Source: Cichorium intybus
Taxonomy: Eukaryota > Streptophyta > Magnoliopsida > Asterales > Asteraceae
Assembly (NCBI GenBank): GCA_023525715.1
Contig: CM042015.1
Location: 91,090,750-91,154,749 of the forward strand
Length of the DNA: 64,000 nucleotides
Reading direction: 5' to 3'
Position numbers and translations under genes: made by a program. This document shows, piece by piece, positions 33,040 to 54,024 of this stretch; the first letter of the stretch is position 1, and each line of letters starts with the position of its first letter. The notes beneath the pieces are model-generated. The model worked only from the letters and a program-made list of their open reading frames with translations, made no database searches and was not told where the DNA came from.

Positions 33040-35092
33040 AGATTATGGTAGAGGCTAAATATTGTGTGAGTGTGTAAGACAATATCAGCCAATCATTTTT
33101 AAAGGGTATTTTCGACAATGATTATTTAATTATTTAAATAACTAATATTTAATTCCTAAGATTATGGTAATAATAAAACAAACTAAAATTAAAAATCCTA
33201 TAATCTTGGAATCCCTCTTTATAATCTCCCCTTTTCTTTCATCCCCTTAAACACACGCCGGCTCTTCTCGCTCAATGAATCGTCTTGAATGGCTCGTGGT
33301 CTTCTCCTTCACGCCGAAAACGGAAACGGAAGACGAAGATTCGACGTCAACTTTCGCTGCTTCATGAATATCGACTTGGCTGATTCGTGAGTTACATATG
33401 TTATTCCAATTCCAAGACATAGTAAGTCGCTTACTTTATGTTTCTCTTTGTTTATTATTAGGGTTTGTAATTGGAGCCTCAATGTATTGAGGCGATAAGT
33501 CAAGACCGTAAGAAGGTTTAACAAATTAATCAATACAAATAGTAATAATAAAGCCTTAAAGCGGTGTTAATGATGATATCAAATCGTGTTATAATTTATT
33601 GTAATTAGAATTTACTAAATTTTCTTTCAAGAATTCCAACCAGGTAACGATTGTAAATTTATTCATGATCTTGTATAATGGAGGGTTAAAAAATATTACA
33701 TATTATACAATAAAATTTACTCTATTATTCGAGTATTAATAGTGCTAGAAACTCGACGCATAAACATGGAAGCAAATGAAAGATGTTCCATTTCACAATC
33801 TGAAGTGATAATTCAATACATAAAATCATAGCGCAAAGAATGATAATGTAGTCGGCATGCAAGATTATCATCTTTGGAAAACATATATATTCTAAAGATA
33901 TTTTTTCAATAATAAGAAAAATGCCCAATTATACCAATTGTTCAAATATATTACATTGCGATTTCGTAGACATCGCCTGCAAGCTTTAACTCTTGTAAGT
34001 GCCATGCATGGATGTTTTAATGATCCAAATAAATGAATCACTAGCCAAAGTTTATGGCTTTTTGTAGATTGATTTAAATGGTGTTGATTAATGGAATTAT
34101 GCAGATCAATCAGGAATACTAACAGAAATCCATGAGACAACTGGATTAGGAGGTAATTCTTGTGTATGAAATTTGTTTCGATTATAAAGTTTTGACTGAC
34201 CACACCTTGAACGACATTTGTGACTTTTGTAGATCTTCAAACTATCACCAAATCTGAAGTCCAAATGACCATATGTGTTAAAGGTTTGATGCAATCAAAA
34301 CCATACACAATATGATTATTGAAGAATGGATCAAGATATGTTATGATTCTTACAGAATATAGTCTTTGACGATTCCTTCAAAATACATTCTTTGAAGATT
34401 TTTCATATTAAATTATGTTATGATTCTTTTAGAATACATTCTCTTTCAAAATACATTATATTATTTGTCAATTATTCTGATAGAATGTTTTAATCTTTTG
34501 ATTTATTTGTCTACTTTTTAAGAATGGTTATCCATATGTCTTAATGTATTTGTCCATTTTTTACGAATGATTATTCAATAATGTTTCATGTATTTGTCCA
34601 TTATATACATGATTATTCAATAATGTTTCATGTATTTGTCCATTATATACGGTCGAATTCTTTTAGAATAAAGTCTAACTTTCAGAATGTTACTATTCTT
34701 TTAGAATGTATTCATCATTATCTCATTCTTGAAAAGTGTATAAGTCGTATTCTTCCAGAATATTAATTTTAAAAATCTAATGAACGTGGTAAATATGTAT
34801 TAAATCAAAATACCACAAAATTACAAGATAAATAAGAATATATAACAATGGAAACTAAAATCATGCAAAATAACTAACTAAATTATATCCCAAAATATCT
34901 GCACATTCCAAAATTGGCTATCGAGAAAATTTACTAATTTACCCTTATTGATTTTTTTAAATTAAAAATAATTATTTTTTTTCAATTAATTACGATCATG
35001 TCATTATCATCTTAACCATTCATTATTTTCATCTAATGGCTGATATTGTCTCACACGATCACACAATATTTGTGTTCCACATTTGATACTAA

Positions 35093-35096
<4 letters not shown>
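33040..35096. mobile_element. MULE-like element abutting (TA)n on the right
   Basis: Inverted ends: left GCTAAATATTGTGTGAGTGTG then GACAATATCAGCCAATC (33055-33097); right GGCTGATATTGTCTC then CACACAATATTTGTG, ending at AACTC before (TA)n at 35097. The left end touches the truncated CACTA and has no TA flank. The end plan (GTGAGACAATATCAGCCATTAGAT) is like the other TA-associated termini in this window. The interior, about 33240-34900, has no recognisable gene. Confidence 0.55.
34569..34650. repeat. 42-bp tandem repeat, two units
   Basis: Units start GATTATTCAATAATGTTTCA at 34569 and 34611 and are essentially identical. Confidence 0.9.

Positions 35097-35154
<58 letters not shown>
35097..35154. 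repeat. (TA)n microsatellite
   Basis: About 58 bp of TA repeats at the right end of the MULE-like element. Confidence 0.95.
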
Positions 35155-35158
<4 letters not shown>

Positions 35159-35234
35159 ACTAACTGTTGTGTACAGATAAAAATTGTTGGATACATATCA
35201 CTTGCCATTAATATATAATATTTTACTTGTTTTA

Positions 35235-35410
35235 GGTAATACTTTTTTCGGAGAGTTTGTCATTAATGATACTCGACAATTTCATGTCATTGTCCCAACT
35301 ACACGTCATAACTTTACTACATATCATAAACCACCCTAAACTAACTAATTGGCACGTAGCTCCAATAGCTTTCATATTAACTGGTATCATAATCAAAGAA
35401 AAAGAAGTAT
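35235..35410. other. Duplicated GDSL-locus intron DNA
   Basis: TTTTTTCGGAGAGTTTGTCA through AATCAAAGAAAAAGAAGTAT aligns with 43511-43681 in intron 3 of the intact gene. It places the duplication beyond exon 3. No gene. Confidence 0.8.
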
Positions 35411-35684
35411 ACAAATGTCGTAGGTAGACAGTTCGAATTCTGTTCAGAACGTATATAAGGTGAAATTTATGACTAAAGTAAGCGAGGTCATCGTATAAAA
35501 TGGTTTTTTGTCGTATTTATATTTTAGACGAGGTGTATAATTTGTATAAAAAACATGTTATTGTTGTATATCACGAACAATTATTGTGTACGGATCAGCT
35601 CCTCTAAAATAAAGATGTATATTTTAATCTTTCTAAAACAACAAAAAATGTAATCATTATTCGTTGGAGATGTATAGTAAGATG

Positions 35685-36168
35685 TAGGACTGTAAATGAA
35701 CCGTACGTTCAGCGAACCGTTCGGCGGGAAATTCGTTTATGTTCGTTTAATTAATAAATGAACGAACATGAATACAAATTCTCATTCGTTTAGTTAAACG
35801 AACGAACATGAACAAGGATCTCATTCGTACAATTATGTTCGTGAGCGTTCATTTATGTTTGTTAATTTAATTAAGTTCATTTTATATTCATATACGTTCA
35901 ATTCTGTTTAATTACATTACAATATTATATGTTTTTTTATGTTCATATATGTTCAGTTGAGTTTGTTTATCTCTATTCGTTTATGTTTGTTCGTTTATGT
36001 TCATTTAGCATGTTGACGAACATGAACAATATAATTTGTAAAATGAACGAACATGAACAAGAAAACTCGTTCGTTAATCCGTTCGTGTTCGTTCGTTTTT
36101 CGGTTAACTTAAACGAACAAACATGAACAAGCTCTCATTCTTGTTCGTTCGATTCGTTTACAGCCCTA
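35685..36168. mobile_element. hAT-type non-autonomous element with GTTCGTT-rich palindromic interior
   Basis: Ends TAGGACTGTAAATGAACCG and TTCGTTTACAGCCCTA are inverted. Flanks GTAAGATG (35677-35684) and GTAAAAGG (36169-36176) fit an 8-bp duplication with two changes. The interior repeats ACGAACATGAAC and its complement many times. The paralogous site near 44205 is empty (GTATAGTTAGGAGCTC). Confidence 0.75.
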
Positions 36169-36568
36169 GTAAAAGGCTAAGAGCTCAATAATTCTTAAGT
36201 TCTTATACAACTTATCTATATTGTATATCACTTTTTCAATAAATAATTAAATAGAAGAATAGTCAGAAATTTAAATTGTGATGGTGTCGGCTCGTGTATT
36301 GTTTGAGGACGAATAACCAAAAGCATATTTTTATAATTAATAAATAGTATATGTAATTTTTTAATAGTGTTATAAGTTTATTAAAACGGTAGTCTAATTA
36401 GTTTTAAAATAAAAATCTAGTTTATTAGCTATTATTTATCTTATCAAACATGACAAGTTAGTTGTGACATGTCAAAGATAGTCTAATAAGAATGTGACAT
36501 GACTTATGGTGTTAAATAACTTATCATTAGAATGTTGATTAGGGGTGACAACAACATAAATGCAACAA

Positions 36569-36592
36569 AAAAAAAAAAAAAAAAAAAAAAAC
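36569..36592. repeat. Poly(A) run
   Basis: About 23 consecutive A. The paralogous position at 44860-44884 also has a poly(A) run, so it predates the duplication. Confidence 0.85.
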
Positions 36593-37225
36593 GCAAAATC
36601 AAAACAAAGAATCGACGATGTGGTTTTTTATTTTGTAAAATCCAAAACTTGCGAAGTAGTTTATTTTAACATTATATAACGCATCGCACAATTAATAAAA
36701 ACTAGATACCAAAAGGCACCTTTTAATACATTTTTGAAATACAATTGACTAAAACGTTATTTTGAGATGATCAAAAGATTTATTTGTCATTCTGATTAAA
36801 TACTTATATAATGTATGTTTGACTACAAAAATGGTACTTTAAGTCGTCGCGTATACATTGTGGCCATAGTTTCAACATTTTCTTGTATTTTAACCACTAG
36901 CTCACCATCATCAATTTTACATCTGGGTTCAACTTATTGTAACCCTAAAGAAATATGGCCTTAGATTATCGGTTTTGTCGTTTTAAACAGTATCAACGAA
37001 AAAAAACATCATATATATTGTTGTTTATAAACTGAACACAACCACATAAAAACGAATCTCAACTAAATCTGCAGACCTCACCAAACACAAAAACAAGTCA
37101 TATGATTTTAACAACCTGAAAACCAATCCATATGGTTTCCGATTTGTTTTAACCAAGAAACGCATCATATTCAACCCTAAATTGTCAATGGCCATCAATA
37201 GGGTTCATTTTGTAATTTATATAAA

Positions 37226-38126
37226 AGTTAATGTCAAGGTAACACAATTAACTTTGTTTTTTATTTTTCTGAATTGGTCACCAAACTTTTTTTTTTGAGA
37301 AATAGGTCAGTAAAATTACAAATGACCTGTCAATTACACCACTTTAAAACATATGAAGCAATCAATAGGTATCTTGGCTGACGTGGCAGCTAACCTAGCA
37401 TTTAAATAATTATTTAAAAAGAATATTGTGCTTGTGTGATTGCTGTCAGGGTAATTGTTGCTTAGACTCTCTACAGGGTTCTCTCCCCCAAATTGAACAA
37501 ATCGAAGACTTTAGCATCATCAATGGAGAAATAGAGAAGCATTGATGTTATCGCATTGTTCTTCAATTACAAGGTTGATAAAATTCATTGTCAACAACAA
37601 GACATCGAATCATTTGTTCTTCACAACCGCTGTCGATTTCAGAAAACGGCGTTTCTATGTGAGAAGTGAGGCAATGCCTAAGCTGAAGGATTCGGTCACC
37701 ATCGAACAAGGTTCGGTTCTACATCCTATATTTCTCGAATTATAGATTATAATGTCTATTTGTATCTTCACAGTTCTCTATGGTTCGTTGAATTTGAGTC
37801 CCAATAGACTATAATCTATCATGGGTGTCCTGAGGAAGTATCTTAACAAGGTTTCATAGTAGTCAAAGAGTGGATTTGACTTTGTACAAGTTATAATGAG
37901 GTATGTACAAGTAAAATTAGCAAGATTTTGAAAGGGATCTTCTTATGTGGCAATGACATGGCAACGACGTGACATGTTATCTCCATATCACTAATGTCAA
38001 CTGAGCATCGTCGCTTACAAACCGGTAAGTATTGGGTTCAATCCCCAATTTAATAAGTAAATTACAACTTTGGTGACCAAGTCGGGAAAAAAACACGAAG
38101 TTGATTGTGCTACAGTGACATTAACC
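37226..38126. mobile_element. MULE-like element with possible captured DNA
   Basis: Inverted ends of about 55 bp: left AGTTAATGTCAAGGTAACAC and GAATTGGTCACC; right GGTGACCAAGTC and GTGACATTAACC. Flanks ATTTATATAAA (37215-37225) and ATTTACATAAA (38127-38137) are an 11-bp near-identical duplication. The paralogue has an empty AATTTTGATAAATC there (about 46600). The middle (37500-37740) has a less AT-rich open frame of 67 aa without a recognised family, perhaps captured from a host gene. Confidence 0.75.
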
Positions 38127-38359
38127 ATTTACATAAATCTCATAAGTGTATTATTTTATAATTTAACAAAATTTTGTTTTAAATAAGGGGTATTGGCAAA
38201 ATTTTATAATCATCGTGTAATATGCTAGCTACTATGTTAGTTTGAATAGTTTTCTAGGAATGTTGGTTTATAAGCTATATTTTAGCTTTCCATAAATGAC
38301 AACTAATAACAGTTTGAAGAATAAGCTAGTTAGCATATGTAAAAATCGTATGTATATTA

Positions 38360-38615
38360 CACTACGAGAAGTTTGTATATTAAATGTTGCCGGTATTGCT
38401 ATTAATCCTCCACTGTTGATTGTGTTAAACTAATCGACGGCCAAAACGAGTTTGAAAAACACCACACAGACTGTTGACCGTAGATATATCGGTGAAGCCT
38501 TTAGAGGCACCACCGACTTTTAGCGGTGATGTGTAATGCGTTTGTTACATGTCGCCGCTAAAAGACGGTGCCTCCTCTAAAGGTGTCACCACTATTCTTC
38601 TTCTTTCCTGTAGTG
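38360..38615. mobile_element. 256-bp CACTA MITE-like element
   Basis: Starts CACTACGAGAAG and ends TTCTTTCCTGTAGTG, inverted CACTA ends. The interior holds GTCGCCGCTAAAAG-type subterminal repeats like those of the large CACTA at 29315. It marks the downstream limit of homology between the dead GDSL copy and the intact one. Confidence 0.75.
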
Positions 38616-39660
38616 TAAGACATCAACATGAATCGACGAATATACCCTCAACTTGCAAGGCACGTAAGGCTCACTAACACAAACATATGACGTACAGTTA
38701 ACATAGAGAACAATCATACAACAAAATTAGCCTTTGAAGACCCCACAAATTAAGAAAATAATTTATAAACTAGACATGCAAATAGCATCAAACCACAGAA
38801 ATTATTCATGTAATTTACTCAAATATAAATATATACATTAACAAAACTAAATAATTGATGAATTTATCATGCTGGGATCTCTAGCGGGTCCATCTCATAA
38901 TTAGGGGCAACAATCAGGACAGTTAGCAAGTAACCAAAACCTATCACAAGCAGTAGTGGTTACATTCAATACCCTCACAAAAATTAAAACCTACAAAAGG
39001 ACAAAAAAGAAACAAAAGAAAACGGGGAAACAACATTGATGGAACACCACCCTAGCATGACACAATAAAATTACAAAAAGCAACTCATTGCTTTTATGAT
39101 GTTGAGATGTTTACATTTTGATACATAATTTAGTCAAACTATTTTATTATTTGATAGGTATAATGTAACATATTTACGGTGAATAAATAACCATTGTATT
39201 TGTAGAAACTTACGCATAAGAGCATCCATCATTTATAATTTAATGAAATAATTAAATGATGTGTGATATTTAGATGACATTTAATAGATTAAACTCAATT
39301 ATAATGATATGTCATGTTGACATTCAATGAAGTTGGAGTTCATTATCATTAAACTGTTGATCAAGGAGAATGGGTTTTTCATATGTTTCATTGTTTTTTT
39401 GTAGATTTTAATACGTTATAGGGAAAAAAAATGAATGTTATATAAAAATTAGAATAACAATATGAAAATTCATTAAACTGAGTTGAGTTAATAGATGATT
39501 AAGATGACACATAGTGGCAAAAACGTATCAACCAACAAAACCGATATTATGTCTGGACTCAAATATCACATACTTTAAGTCTTAAAATATCCAATTGTTA
39601 TAGAGGAAAAATAAATGTTGTTCTTTAAATGCAAAAGCAATCAGTGGGGCATGGCATGCA
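38616..39660. other. Intergenic, upstream region of the intact GDSL gene
   Basis: AT-rich DNA with no gene and no recognisable element. Exons 4 and 5 of the dead copy should lie around here but are not present. Confidence 0.5.
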
Positions 39661-39672
39661 TTTTGGATCAAA

Positions 39673-39683
39673 CTCTATATATA
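39673..39683 (+). promoter_or_regulatory. TATA box of the GDSL gene
   Basis: CTATATATACA about 40 bp upstream of the ATG at 39719. If transcription starts some 30 bp downstream, the 5' leader is very short. The match is to consensus only. Confidence 0.5.
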
Positions 39684-39718
39684 CATATTATCACTTATCA
39701 TAAAAATCTTGACTGAAA

Positions 39719-48054
<8,336 letters not shown>

Positions 48055-49960
48055 ATATTACCCCTCATGAATATTGTACCTTTTCCGATGTTTTGTTAAA
48101 TTTTTGTCCAGTTGTAACACCCTCTCCTCAATAATTTCAAAGAAAAGTGTAATGTTTTGAGCATTTGAGAAAAGTAAACATGGATATTGATACCAACCAC
48201 TTGATATATAATAAACCTTCACATTCAGAACAACAGAAAACGATCCCCGATCTAACTAAGTCAAAACAGGAAGCAAGCGAATGCTGAAACCAAACAACCA
48301 GAATATATATATGTGAAACATAAATCATTATGCCAATAAATCAAGGTTATTACCCTTAATTTGGGTGATCTTAAGTAAACTCTCTTTATGTGTGTAGGTG
48401 TGTGTATGTGTTGTGTGTGTTGATCTTCACACACACACATGTCATATCATGAGGGTTTTTTTATCAATACCCTAATTTTTTTATGGCTGTGTATTATGGC
48501 TCGCTCATCAATTTGACACTAAAAATGTCAACGCTCGACGTGTAATTTTACTATTTAGAATTTCCTTCATTTCTGACATTTGAGCATTTTCGTTATTATT
48601 TCCATAATACAAAAAAGTATTAAGAATTAGGTATATCTTAATTACCCAAAAATAAATACTTAATATTAATGATGTGCACCTTATAATAATAAAAGAAAAA
48701 GTGTACACTAAAATTTTCCTATTTTCGTGCAAAATAAATAAGAGGGTACTCAAGAGATTTTTTTGGTCGAATACTCCCTATCATTTCAATATGTTTCTAA
48801 CATAATCTTTATAATTTTAGTTTTTTCGGTGAACACTATCGATATTTTAGGTGTGTTAAGATTTGAACTCTATACCTGGTATGAAATTTCGCATATCACC
48901 CTAGTAGGATCTCATTGCGGGAGCGGAGTTAGTTGGATGACTATATATTATAATTTATCGGTGTTTTTTGTATTTTGGGTTATTTCTTTATCACCATATT
49001 AGTATTATATTCACTTGGACTCACTAGCTTACCCCACCCGTCCAATCCAACCACCCTATCCATAGTCGTCTAGTCCTTCCTTCTCTTGTATACATAGCTG
49101 AAAACAGGGTGACCATGATAAACTATTAGACACATCTAATGTAACCTCTTCTACAATTGATAGCATAAAACGACTAACATATATGTCTTAAAGCGCACCC
49201 GTCTTATAACCCAGCCAAAGCAGGTTGCTCTTCTATGCTTGCCTACCCAATAAACGACTCGTATAGAATTGCATTGAAATCAAACCGGTCGTGTCCTTCG
49301 AAATGTTGATTCCCTTTTTGTACACCCATAACCAATATGGAATCCATGAGTAAGTCCACACGACCCGGGTGGTCTACTGTTTGTTCGTACACATCAAATA
49401 TATGTGCTAAAAAGACGCATAAAATGCATCCAACATGTCTCCCCCAAGCTGAACCTTTTCTTTTTCTTTTCTTCAAGGAAACCCAAAATTGATGCAAAGT
49501 CGAAAAGCTGAACCTTTTATTTTCTTTTCTTTGAAATTCCAAATATATTTCTTGATCTTGGACTGACATGTCTTCCTTGACTTTGATCTTTCTCTACTGC
49601 TGGAATACTCTCCCACATCCTTTTATAGATATCCTCATCGAAAAATAAATCATGAATGCCTTCTTATATAAGCTTAGCAGTGCTTGATGAAATATTAACT
49701 ATTGTGATTGTTCTAGACCAATTTTTGAGCAGCAATAATAATAGTAGAAATGTCTGGAGTTCATCATCAAACTTATTTTTTTTAACGGCTTGTTAGTGGT
49801 TAGCAGTGCTTGATGAAATATTAATTATGTGATCTGTCATTGGCATTCATTCTTTTATCTTTGCATTCACCAACTATCAAATTATGATAACCTTAATCGA
49901 GGGTTTTCTCTTTAGATTAGATTGAAGGGTTCTATGCAAACAATGAGCTTAAATCTTAAG
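48055..49960. other. Intergenic, no gene recognised
   Basis: Open frames here show no family motif. A GT/AC-rich inverted patch at 48390-48442 could fold on itself. The stretch 49030-49630 is less AT-rich and may be decayed repeat or gene debris, but I cannot assign it. Confidence 0.4.
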
Positions 49961-49969
49961 TTCACATGC

Positions 49970-50342
49970 AACCTAATAAGGATCTATGTTTTTCTCAATT
50001 GAACCTATAACTAAGGCCAAATCGAAATTCATGAGGATATATTCATATCTTTGTTGGCCTTGGAAGCAAGCACCACAAGTGTTGTGCCTCTAATGGCTCA
50101 CACCATGAACTTAGCAATCAAGAAACAAAAGAGAGAGAAGAGGAACTCTATGAGAGTTGGCGTGAATCGAAATCCGTTCTGCTAACGACACTCCACTGAT
50201 CAAGGAAACGGTGGGTGAGAGTGGATACCCATTCAACCATCATTTTATAGACAGTTTCCTTATACCCCATTTATAGACCAGTTTCGTGAATGGGGCATAC
50301 TAGCGATTTGATTGACTTAATCTTACACATATAAATATTAAC

Positions 50343-50438
<96 letters not shown>

Positions 50439-50987
50439 GTATTTTAAACAATTTAAAATATTTGGTTTTATTCTTTTTAGATTTTTTGAATTAAATCTAA
50501 TTTAATTAAATCTAAAATTAAAACCATATTGATTTATCCTTTAATTAACTATTAAATAAATTAAATCAATTTAGGATTAACAAATTAAATCAATTGATTT
50601 AATCATATCCTTGCCCACTAAGTTTTCCAAAAATAAAGGCCAAGGGTTTCCATTTATCAGATAATCATATTTACCAAAAATAGAAAAACCCTAAGGAGGC
50701 ACTTACAATTTTCAAGAAAACATAGGGTAGAAGCTAGGGTTTCCAAAACTCTAGCCCAAGTCGACATCCCAAGTCGAAAACACAGCTCTAATAAGGATCT
50801 ATGTTTTTCTCAATTGAACCTATAACAAAGGCCAAATCGAAATTCATGAGGATATATTCATACCTTTGTTGGCCTTGGAAGCAAGCACCACAAGTGTCGT
50901 GCCTCTAATGGCTCACACCTAAAACTTAGCAAGCAAGAAACAAAAGAGAGAGAGAATAGGAACTCTATGAGAGTTGGCATGAATTAT
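49970..50987 (-). repeat. Direct repeat pair of about 195 bp, likely LTR-derived
   Basis: CCTAATAAGGATCTATGTTT through AACTCTATGAGAGTTGGC occurs at about 49972-50165 and again at 50789-50983 with few changes. Between them lies AT-rich DNA with a TA tract (50349-50432). The second copy runs into the LTR-like sequence that ends at 51474. Confidence 0.75.
50349..50432. repeat. (TA)n microsatellite
   Basis: About 84 bp of TA repeats between the two direct repeats. Confidence 0.95.
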
Positions 50988-51474
50988 GAGGTTCCAGGGG
51001 TCTCTATTTATAGTCTCCATATGATAAGTGATAAGGCATATAACTGCCTTATTTGAATTCCTGATATGATAAGGCTTTTATCATATAATTCAATCTGCTA
51101 TCATTACTATAATAAGATCTTGTATCCATATATGGATTTCGAAACCCATAAGGCTTTAAGCCTTGGATTCGTCCAACCCATATACACAACCCTAATTGTC
51201 CTTTGCTCAACTATTGAACAATTACAAATTCAGCCCCTGCACTATTTAATTAATCTAATTAATCCTAAAATTAATACCAATTAATTTCTGATTAATTATT
51301 AATTAAATATAATGATTTTTAATTAATATATTATCCTCATAATATATTAATTTCTCTATCTCTATAAGTTATCTTGTCCTCTGCTAGTTATGGGGGCAAC
51401 CCAAAAGGACTGTGCTGCCATCAATTCAAGTATATTTCTAAATTATACTTATGGCTTAGACACCTAATCCAACA
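50984..51474 (-). mobile_element. LTR fragment of a retrotransposon
   Basis: The right edge reads on the minus strand TGTTGGATTAGGTGTCTAAG, a TG start typical of plant LTRs. The sequence GGGTCTCTATTTATAGTCTC (50998-51017) contains a TATA-like core. No internal coding region or second LTR is seen, so a solo or truncated LTR is likely. Confidence 0.5.
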
Positions 51475-52142
51475 TAGACAACGTCTTAATCGACCCAAAC
51501 ATTGTCTTCTCGTTGAGAATGTTATATGCAATATTATTTGCCAATGGCAACCTGACACACCAATAGCCTGTCGATCAATAGGTTCCAATATTCATGCTTC
51601 ATCGTTTTAGACTTTCTCCCATGCATTTAATACTTTGTTTAACATATTCTGATAGAGATAATATTTTATTTTCATTTTCCAAAGTCAACATTGAGACCTT
51701 CAAATTTATCGATCTTAACCCTCATATTTTAGGTATAGTTTTGATACATTTTGTCAGGTAAAGAATGCGATGAACTGACAAACACAAAATAAAGATGTTA
51801 ATAAAAATAAGAACATACAATTACACAAGGACTTAATGTGGTTCACTCGATCAAAGTTAATACATGGATGAACTAGAGAGAAATTTTATTATAATCGTAT
51901 ATATCACACATGCTTTGTGCGTCGTATTACAAAAGTACATGGGTATAATTTTATAGTGAAAAAACTTGTCCTCATACTACTTTTTTTGGCTAGGGCCCAC
52001 TAGCCCAAGGTGTCACCAACTGGCTTGGCCAAGCACCATGCAGGCCTTGGTTCGAACACCGTAGATATTGGCTTGGGCACCGCATTCATTAGCTCGGGCA
52101 TCATAGACCTTTAGTTGGACATTGCTAACTTTGTGTTGTACA
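51475..52142. other. Non-coding, no gene seen
   Basis: Mixed debris. Repeats of the words GGCTTGG and GCACC at 52000-52130 resemble retroelement sequence, but there is no coding motif. Confidence 0.35.
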
Positions 52143-52345
52143 CACTACTAGAAGATAGGCTTTTAATGACACACAAATTATGACACACATTAATTTTTTG
52201 ACCTACATAAATGTACGTCATAAAAAATGTCATCTATTTTAAAATTTGAATGATTTACGATTGTATGTCATAAACATGTGTCAGTCATAAACATGTGTCA
52301 TCTTTTATGATATTTACAACATACAAAAATATATGTCATGTTTTC
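52143..52345. mobile_element. CACTA terminus relic
   Basis: CACTACTAGAAGATAGG opens the segment and is followed by repeated ATGACACAC and TGTCATAAACATGTGTCA words, the subterminal repeat style of CACTA elements. The other terminus is missing. Confidence 0.55.
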
Positions 52346-52648
52346 CGGTCATAGTTAAAAGCAAAAAAGAAACACTAAATACACTTAAAATTATGTATGC
52401 CATCTTAATAGTGGCAATAAGATCAAAGAGCATATTAGACTCCACACCCCAACATCCTACATCCAAAAGTGATACAATGTTTGCATCCTACATTGACTAG
52501 ACACAATTTCTTTTGTACCCCTAGCTCTAGCTCTATATACTGAGTCTTAATGTAAATGTGAACTTCATCCCGGTATCTATAATAAATCTTTATTGTTCGC
52601 CCCTTTGATTTTATCATATGTATGTATGTGCATTTTAAATTTTTTATC

Positions 52649-52765
52649 ATATGTCTAATTAATTTGCCCTAGGATCCTTTGTATGCAGTGGTTGAATTGA
52701 ATTAATCATTTGTCTAATTTGTCCTAGGTTCCTTTGCATGTAGTGGTTGAATTGAATGTATTATT
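52649..52765. repeat. Tandem duplication of about 55 bp upstream of the GTPase gene
   Basis: CCTAGGATCCTTTGTATGCAG then TGGTTGAATTGAAT recurs as CCTAGGTTCCTTTGCATGTAG then TGGTTGAATTGAAT, in the promoter-proximal region of the gene at 53003. Confidence 0.75.
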
Positions 52766-52780
52766 CCTGATATATACTTC
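52766..52780 (+). promoter_or_regulatory. Possible TATA box of the RABA1-type gene
   Basis: TTCCTGATATATACT about 230 bp before the ATG. It is followed by a CT-rich leader with TCTCTCTC near 52957-52965, common in plant 5' UTRs. Confidence 0.35.
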
Positions 52781-53002
52781 TCGTACTATACCAACCTTGT
52801 ATTACACACACACGAACTCCATTTTGACCTCTCATTTTCCCTAAATTTCTGAAGCCTGTAACAACATCCCAAAGCAAAGAAAAAGAACATTTTACCGTTC
52901 ATATTTGTAATGTGTTCCATTTATCTTCATCTCTCCATCTCTCTGAACATGGTTTCTCTCTCTCAACCATATGAACCATTCATTGCCTAGAGAGAAAGAG
53001 AA

Positions 53003-54024
53003 ATGGCATCGTATACAGACGATAATTACGATTACTTGTATAAAGTAGTTCTTATCGGCGATTCAGGTGTAGGTAAATCTAATCTTTTGTCGCGATTCTC
53101 CAAGAATGAATTCAGCCTTGATTCCAAGTCCACCATTGGGGTCGAATTCGCCACTCGTAGCATCCGTATTGATGGCAAGGTCATCAAGGGGCAGATCTGG
53201 GACACCGCTGGACAAGAAAGGTATCATCTTTCATCGTAAAGATTGATCAAAACCCATGAATAATAACTTTAGTCGTTTCGTGTCGAACAATCATTAATGA
53301 CAGATTCACTCTATTTTCTGGTTGTAATTCATGTTGTCCATTTTCAATCGATTATAACGTTTTCTCTTCATGTGATGGGTCCGGTCATCGTTTATTCTCG
53401 CGAAACTGCAAATATCGTTTCCTCAACTTCGTCACATTTTATAGAATCTTATCTCGGTGTTTGTCACAAGCCAATCATTATTTCTACGAAAACACGCCAC
53501 CCGAAATCGATCACTCTTCTTAGGCCCGCTCTCAATGCCCATCCATCGGTTGAATCAACGTTAACATGGTGTTGGTTTTCCTACGTTTCAGGTACAGAGC
53601 AATCACGAGTGCTTACTACAGAGGGACTGTGGGTGCGCTAATCGTATACGACGTCACCCGACCAGTAACGTTTGAAAACGTGGAGCGATGGCTAAAAGAG
53701 CTCAGAGACCACACAGACCAAAACATTGTGATTATGCTCGTAGGAAACAAGGCCGATCTTAGTCACTTAAGGTCCGTACCAACGGATGATGCCAAGGCTT
53801 ATTCAGAAAGAGAGAACATCTTCTTCATGGAAACATCGGCTCTTGAGTCATTGAACGTTGAGAAAGCTTTCACGGAAGTACTTACGCAAATTTATCGTGT
53901 TATGAGCCGGAAGGCCCTTGGCATTGCTGCCGAGCCGACGTCCGTACTAAAAGGACAAACAATAAATATCGGAGATAAAGACGACGTGTCTGCTGTCAAG
54001 AAAGCCAAGTGTTGCGCAAGGTAA
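53003..54024 (+). CDS. Rab11-class small GTPase, RABA1 type (RABA1f-like), 216 aa
   Basis: Two exons, 53003-53220 and 53592-54024, join within the Arg73 codon (CAA GAA AG|G TAC). The protein has all GTPase boxes: P-loop GDSGVGKS (19-26), switch I STIGVEF (43-49), WDTAGQERYR (66-75), NKAD (125-128) and ETSALE (153-158). It ends KCCAR, with Cys213 and Cys214 for double geranylgeranylation. GVEFATRSIRIDGK and the tail GQTINIGDKDDVSAVKKAKC fit the RABA1 subgroup, near RABA1f. The intron after AGQER is the usual place in this subfamily. RABA proteins direct vesicles from the trans-Golgi/early endosome to the plasma membrane and growing cell plate. The length is complete and no defect is seen. Subgroup membership is by eye. 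Confidence 0.95.

Noticed and set aside
49243..49569. A 108-aa minus-strand open frame
   Set aside because: It has no motif, homologue by eye or splice context; the region is more likely decayed repeat.
53297..53641. A 114-aa open frame between the two GTPase exons
   Set aside because: It covers the intron and reads out of frame into exon 2 of the RABA1-type gene. The splice sites and GTPase motifs decide the correct frame.
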